A stretch of 25,728 nucleotides of DNA. It comes from a virus. Positions 22,759-25,728 of the stretch are shown here, piece after piece; position 1 is the stretch's first letter; each line of letters opens with the position of its first letter. Location: the IMG/VR virus record IMGVR_UViG_3300010392_000884, positions 1 through 25,728 of that record; one strand, written 5' to 3'. The notes beneath the pieces are model-generated. The model ran no database searches. It was not told where the DNA came from and saw nothing but the letters and a program-made list of their open reading frames with translations. A program made the translations under genes and the position numbers.

Positions 22759-23401
22759 CTTGATCTTCTGATGTGGTTTCTTCTTCTTCGTTGTCGAAGC
22801 CACCGGTGTCGCTGAAGTTCTCGCTGGCCTCGAAGCCACCTTCTTCTTCATCGAAGCCGTTGGCGTCTGCGCCGCCATCACCACCTTGCAGTTCGATGAT
22901 CTGCACAGAGAGAGGGCGTAGGGACAGACCAAACTCTTTGCTGCTGTCCATCGCGTAAGGCTTCGCCTCGAACTTGATACGGATGATGGAACCGCCCCCG
23001 ACATACTTGACAGTGGCCGGTGCCTTCTTCGCATCGTAGAGCGCAGGCTTCGGGTTCCAGATAGTGCCCTTCTTGGTGAGGATTTCAGTGTTCATTTTGA
23101 ACCGCAGGAACTTCTCGCCTGTCGGCTCGCCTTGATCATCCTCGACCGCATGCAGAAGGTCTTTGACCGTCCACGCTTTTGTCTTCGAGTTGTACTTCTT
23201 AGGGTTTTCCTTCTTGCATTCAGCGACGAACGCATCGAGGTCACTCTGAAGGTCTCCGAGCAGTCCGGTAAATTCTTCAGGGTCGATGATGAGGTCTGTC
23301 TTGTACGCCTTCGCACCCTTGTATTCGTCAGGTTGCGTAAGGTAAGCGTATCGTGCGATGCCACGTGGTGTGACGTACACAGGGAAAGATTGTTTAGCCA
23401 A
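22736..23401 (-). CDS. Single-stranded DNA-binding protein (T7 gp2.5-like)
   Basis: A 221-aa protein. It begins LAKQSFPVYVTPRGIARYAY with PDEYKG close behind (T7: MAKKIF...AEPYAYIAKPD). Its core has KYVGGGSIIRIKF (T7: PIIGGGSKLKVKY) and VQIIELQGG (T7: VMLVELATFGGG). The last 50 residues are highly acidic and end ATDF, the flexible tail with terminal Phe that in T7 binds the polymerase. It coats single-stranded DNA and coordinates the replisome. The start codon is TTG, with AGGAG six bases upstream; there is no nearby in-frame ATG. The preceding gene ends ten bases away. Confidence 0.93.
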   Translation of the reverse strand: MAKQSFPVYVTPRGIARYAYLTQPDEYKGAKAYKTDLIIDPEEFTGLLGDLQSDLDAFVAECKKENPKKYNSKTKAWTVKDLLHAVEDDQGEPTGEKFLRFKMNTEILTKKGTIWNPKPALYDAKKAPATVKYVGGGSIIRIKFEAKPYAMDSSKEFGLSLRPLSVQIIELQGGDGGADANGFDEEEGGFEASENFSDTGGFDNEEEETTSEDQGGSATDF

Positions 23402-23410
23402 TGGCTACTC

Positions 23411-23617
23411 CTATTGCATGTGTGAGTAATGGAAGTGGCGAAGGTCCAGCCCATTCGCGAGGAACACTTGGGCCATGTGATCTGTGAGGAACGTACCGCC
23501 CTCAAAGATTTCCTTCGCGTACATCATAAGTTCAGCCCGAGGGATCAGGCTAACGCGAGGGGTAATGACAAACCCTTGCTCATCTCCGTCGTCATATCCT
23601 CCAGCGTCGTCGTCCAT
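23411..23617 (-). CDS. 68-aa acidic protein of unknown function
   Basis: The ATG has GGGAGA about six bases upstream. The product begins MDDDAGGYDDGDEQGF, a strongly acidic start, followed by VITPRVSLIPRAELMMYAKE and a His-rich end (LRHFHYSHMQ). The 5' part overlaps the upstream 77-aa gene by 73 bases in another frame. The stop TAG is joined to the SSB ribosome binding site (TAGGAG), so translation of the two is probably coupled. No recognised domain. The acidic N-terminus could be a DNA-mimic-like surface, but that is speculation. Confidence 0.6.
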   Translation of the reverse strand: MDDDAGGYDDGDEQGFVITPRVSLIPRAELMMYAKEIFEGGTFLTDHMAQVFLANGLDLRHFHYSHMQ

Positions 23618-23778
23618 TCTTGGTCTCCCAAATAGTCCGGTTCGTAGTTCTCGACGTACGTCTCAACGTCAATGCCGAGTTCCACGAGGTTTGCTTGGAG
23701 GTCAGTCGGGACCACTTCGTCACGGTTGAGGTGACCGTTCAGTGTACTGAGTAGGTAGTGCAGTTCCATGTCGGTCAC
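23545..23778 (-). CDS. 77-aa protein of unknown function
   Basis: The GTG at 23778 overlaps the stop of the previous gene (GTGA) and has AGAGGA about nine bases upstream; an ATG three codons later is an alternative. The product begins MTDMELHYLLSTLNGHLNRD and has an acidic central stretch (VETYVENYEPDYLGDQEW). It ends with a hydrophobic tail inside the overlap with the 68-aa gene. I recognise no family. It belongs to the group of small early/middle genes between the RNA polymerase and SSB. Confidence 0.58.
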   Translation of the reverse strand: MTDMELHYLLSTLNGHLNRDEVVPTDLQANLVELGIDVETYVENYEPDYLGDQEWTTTLEDMTTEMSKGLSLPLALA

Positions 23779-24050
23779 AGTTTGAGTTCCTCTTGTATGT
23801 ATCGCTTCACGGCACGGAAGTTTCCACGGCGCTCACCCTCGCGGGTGTCCATGATGTTTCCGGCGTATGTGAAGATTTCTTGGGGTTCTACCTTCGCCGC
23901 TTCGCACAGCAGCTTGAACACGCTGGCGAGTGCGAGTGCTTGGATACCAGGGTTATACGACTGAAGCCTGTCAATCACCGCCATACAGGCGGAGGTGACT
24001 TCAGGTAACGCTGCGTTGGCGACGGTGTCGAAGTCGAGTGTCTTGCTCAA
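23775..24050 (-). CDS. 91-aa helical protein of unknown function
   Basis: A TTG at 24050 lies two bases after the stop of the HExxH gene and has AGGAG seven bases upstream; the longer frame to 24164 would run out of frame through that gene. The product is largely helical (LPEVTSACMAVIDRLQSYNP, then IQALALASVFKLLCEAA) and ends NFRAVKRYIQEELKL. Small phage proteins with this look (a helical bundle ending in an AVKRYIxEE-like helix) are common near replication genes, but I cannot assign a function. Overlap GTGA with the next gene suggests coupled translation. Confidence 0.66.
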   Translation of the reverse strand: MSKTLDFDTVANAALPEVTSACMAVIDRLQSYNPGIQALALASVFKLLCEAAKVEPQEIFTYAGNIMDTREGERRGNFRAVKRYIQEELKL

Positions 24051-24051
24051 C

Positions 24052-24420
24052 CTAACTCTCCTGCTTGATTGATCTGTACACGTACTCAAGGTAATCAGGG
24101 TTGTCCCTGAACACCTGTACGAGACCTGTTGCGATTGCATCCACGTATGCTTCCTCGCACTCATCCCCTGGCTTTAGGTTTCGAGTGGTACCGGCTGGCA
24201 TGTATGCGTGGATGATGGCGTGGAAGGTTTCGTGTAGAGAGGTCTGCGTCAGTTCGAGACCTTCGAGGCTTTCTTCGAGAGCGATGGAAATACCATCTGC
24301 CTCTACGGTGTGGGTACCCCAAGTATCTTCAGGTGCTTTGAGTGGCACGAACTCAATCTCGACGTCACGAAAGGACACTCTCAGTACGTCAGGGTGTTCA
24401 GGCTGCTTTGTTCCGGCCAT
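24052..24420 (-). CDS. Small HExxH protein, putative zinc metallopeptidase
   Basis: A 122-aa protein with the zinc-binding motif HETFH at residues 63-67 inside a helix (LHETFHAIIHAY), and a downstream helix EEAYVDAIATGLVQVFRDNP in which Glu89 or Glu90 could be the third ligand. This layout, HExxH plus a Glu about 22-27 residues later, is the gluzincin/ImmA-like pattern found in many compact phage proteins. The target is unknown. Its position just after the RNA polymerase, among genes that in T7-like phages often act on the host, allows a role in cleaving a host factor, but no direct evidence exists. The start overlaps the previous gene by 23 bases and has a distant AGGGGG. Confidence 0.65.
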   Translation of the reverse strand: MAGTKQPEHPDVLRVSFRDVEIEFVPLKAPEDTWGTHTVEADGISIALEESLEGLELTQTSLHETFHAIIHAYMPAGTTRNLKPGDECEEAYVDAIATGLVQVFRDNPDYLEYVYRSIKQES

Positions 24421-24616
24421 TTTTGCGACGCCCCCTGTAGGTAGGCATCTCGATCCCGCGAGCCTTAGCCCAGGCAGGAACCAACATACGGGTGAGCTTG
24501 ATCCGTTCGTCGAGGCTCATCTTTGAGCGGTCGAAAGTGGTTACCTTCTCGCCTTCGGTAATCGTTACGAGGTTCTTTGAGGCTCCAATTTCGATGGTAA
24601 TGGAGGGTCGGATCAT
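24398..24616 (-). CDS. 72-aa basic protein of unknown function, first gene after the RNA polymerase
   Basis: The ATG has AAAGGA seven bases upstream, and the predicted phage promoter at 24631-24652 starts a transcript about 20 bases before it. The product begins MIRPSITIEIGASKNLVTIT, continues with FDRSKMSLDERIKLTRMLVP and has a strongly basic end (YRGRRKNGRNKAA). It may bind nucleic acid through this tail. I recognise no family. It overlaps the HExxH gene by 23 bases. Confidence 0.72.
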   Translation of the reverse strand: MIRPSITIEIGASKNLVTITEGEKVTTFDRSKMSLDERIKLTRMLVPAWAKARGIEMPTYRGRRKNGRNKAA

Positions 24617-24630
24617 GGGTGGTCCTTTCG

Positions 24631-24652
24631 GTTATCTTATAGTGGCACCTTC
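24631..24652 (-). promoter_or_regulatory. Predicted phage RNA polymerase promoter, copy 1
   Basis: The minus strand reads GAAGGTGCCACTATAAGATA followed by AC, 21 of 22 bases identical to the site at 14398-14419. It lies in the non-coding gap between the RNA polymerase stop and the next gene, where T7 places its first class II promoters. CACTATA equals the T7 core; the expected start is at 24636-24637, giving a leader of about 20 bases that contains AAAGGA. Confidence 0.85.
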
Positions 24653-24689
24653 GTACTCGATTATACGTTGTACCCGAAAACGGTTACAC

Positions 24690-25728
24690 TTAGGCAAAGA
24701 AAAAGTCCGACAACTCCACGAGGGAGAGGTCGAGCGATCCTTTGGGAGGGGTGTCCGGTAACAACTCGCGTTTCGCTTCCGGTAACATATCGAAGACCTG
24801 CTTGTGGAAGTCGGCCAGCGGATCGAACTCGGTGTACATGCCGACGAAGGCTGTCCGTAGGCACTCGGATAGAAGCTCCGCGTTCCCGGCGTGGGTGCCA
24901 TAGCTGTCATGCACCATCGCGAAGTCCTCTACCCCATTCAGGAGGCAGTTCGAGATGGTGAAGCACAGGTGTGAGGCATCCAGGGAGTGAACGAAGTTCG
25001 GTGCGATCCCCGCCGCTTGGCGACGCGCATCGATCTTGGTGCCACCTACCCGAACCCCAGGCTTGAACGTAACGCCCCCTAGCGAACGCTTGAGCCTCGC
25101 CAGCTTGGCCTGTCGGTACGCCTGGGACACAGGGAAGCCGCTAGGTGCGAACCACACGATGGGTAGCTGTTCCTTCGCGGCGATACGCGCCACGCTTTGT
25201 AACCAATCCATCGCGGAACGTGCAGCCACAACGACCTCACCGATTGCTTGCCAGATACGGTCGGAGATGAAGATGCAAGCATCCCACTCGTCGTCCTGGA
25301 AGGGCACGTACTCACCGGCGAGCCGACGCTTCTGAAGTTCCTCCACGATCTGCGCGCGCATCCCAAACTGAGTTGCGCCATACGGCAGGGTCATGACAGG
25401 ACGCTTGCACAACGTGCGGTCCACTCCGAAGGCCAACCACGCTTGCGCCATAGCCGAACCTTTATCCTGCTCCAATCCCTCGGTCACCACGTCAGCGACT
25501 TGCTGGTATATGTCTCGCGGTGTGTCGGCTGGTACGAGGTTGACCGCAGCGCCGCCGATAGGATCACGCAGCATGGCCGAGAAGTTCTGGAGCCCGTTGC
25601 AGGAACCATCCAGAGCCACCGGCAAGTGAGACACGTAGTCTTCACCTTGCTCGACAAACCCCTGCCACTCAAAGCAGAAGGCTAGGAACTGGAACGGCTT
25701 GTCGGCCTCAGCCCACCAGCGGTTCTCA
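24690..25728 (-). CDS. Single-subunit phage RNA polymerase, C-terminal part (partial)
   Basis: The frame is open to the window edge, so only about the last 345 residues are visible. Near the edge it reads ENRWWAEADKPFQFLAFCFE (T7: ENTWWAEQDSPFCFLAFCFE). Next comes LPVALDGSCNGLQNFSAMLR, with the first catalytic Asp, then CKRPVMTLPYGATQFG, the O-helix with Lys and Tyr. GIAPNFVHSLDASHL and HDSYGT (second catalytic Asp) follow, and it ends DFFFA like T7 DFAFA. The enzyme transcribes middle and late genes from phage promoters. A GTG at 25634 is not the start, because the homology continues upstream of it. Confidence 0.97.
   Translation of the reverse strand, partial: ENRWWAEADKPFQFLAFCFEWQGFVEQGEDYVSHLPVALDGSCNGLQNFSAMLRDPIGGAAVNLVPADTPRDIYQQVADVVTEGLEQDKGSAMAQAWLAFGVDRTLCKRPVMTLPYGATQFGMRAQIVEELQKRRLAGEYVPFQDDEWDACIFISDRIWQAIGEVVVAARSAMDWLQSVARIAAKEQLPIVWFAPSGFPVSQAYRQAKLARLKRSLGGVTFKPGVRVGGTKIDARRQAAGIAPNFVHSLDASHLCFTISNCLLNGVEDFAMVHDSYGTHAGNAELLSECLRTAFVGMYTEFDPLADFHKQVFDMLPEAKRELLPDTPPKGSLDLSLVELSDFFFA

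Noticed and set aside
24660-24665. TATAAT on the minus strand just upstream of promoter copy 1, as a possible host sigma-70 -10 box
   Set aside because: No acceptable -35 hexamer is present 16-18 bases upstream and there is no extended -10.
24632-24910. A 92-codon minus-strand frame overlapping the RNA polymerase end and ending EGATIR
   Set aside because: It lies inside the RNA polymerase in another frame. Its last codons are simply the promoter sequence read through, so the likeness to the dNMP kinase end is a by-product of the promoter repeat.
1-25728. tRNA genes, CRISPR arrays, insertion sequences, integrase or attachment sites
   Set aside because: I looked for cloverleaf-like segments, regular repeats and recombinase motifs and saw none; the window is filled by minus-strand phage genes.

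Overview
This window is one contiguous piece of a T7-like podovirus genome (Autographiviridae-type layout). Every gene I can support lies on the minus strand, so the genome reads from right (25728) to left (1). The strongest evidence is a chain of hallmark proteins in nearly the T7 order: single-subunit RNA polymerase, gp2.5-type SSB, endonuclease I, amidase/lysozyme, primase-helicase, family A DNA polymerase, 5'-3' exonuclease, portal, scaffold, capsid, tail tubular proteins A and B, four internal virion proteins, and the N-terminus of a T7-type tail fibre. The host cannot be read from the sequence. A cobalamin-dependent ribonucleotide reductase (NrdJ) and a holin resembling the three-TM gene-transfer-agent type point to a marine alphaproteobacterial (Roseobacter-like) host; this is inference.

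Right part (about 21.6-25.7 kb): the C-terminal third of the phage RNA polymerase, a predicted phage promoter, then five small early/middle genes (one with an HExxH metallopeptidase motif), SSB, endonuclease I, amidase, and a small protein encoded out of frame across the amidase 3' end.

Middle part (about 14.4-21.6 kb): replication and nucleotide supply. It holds primase-helicase, a tiny 21-codon ORF, NrdJ, a 73-aa unknown, a T5orf172/GIY-YIG-like protein, DNA polymerase, exonuclease and dNMP kinase. Host DNA degraded by endonuclease I and exonuclease would be recycled through dNMP kinase, while NrdJ makes new deoxynucleotides for the polymerase/helicase/SSB replisome.

Left part (1-14.4 kb): virion genes. 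A second copy of the promoter (21 of 22 bases identical to the first) sits at the end of the dNMP kinase gene. It is followed by two small proteins, portal, scaffold and holin. A third, diverged promoter-like site and a structured leader precede the capsid gene, and a strong intrinsic terminator follows it. Then come tail tubular A and B, a 33-aa membrane peptide, internal virion proteins A-D and the tail fibre start, which runs off the window.

Genes are packed with very short gaps or stop/start overlaps (TAATG, TGATG, GTGA). No stretch over 300 bases lacks a gene. The two largest non-coding gaps are the capsid leader (10976-11151) and the terminator region (9903-10009). I saw no tRNA, CRISPR, insertion sequence or integrase.
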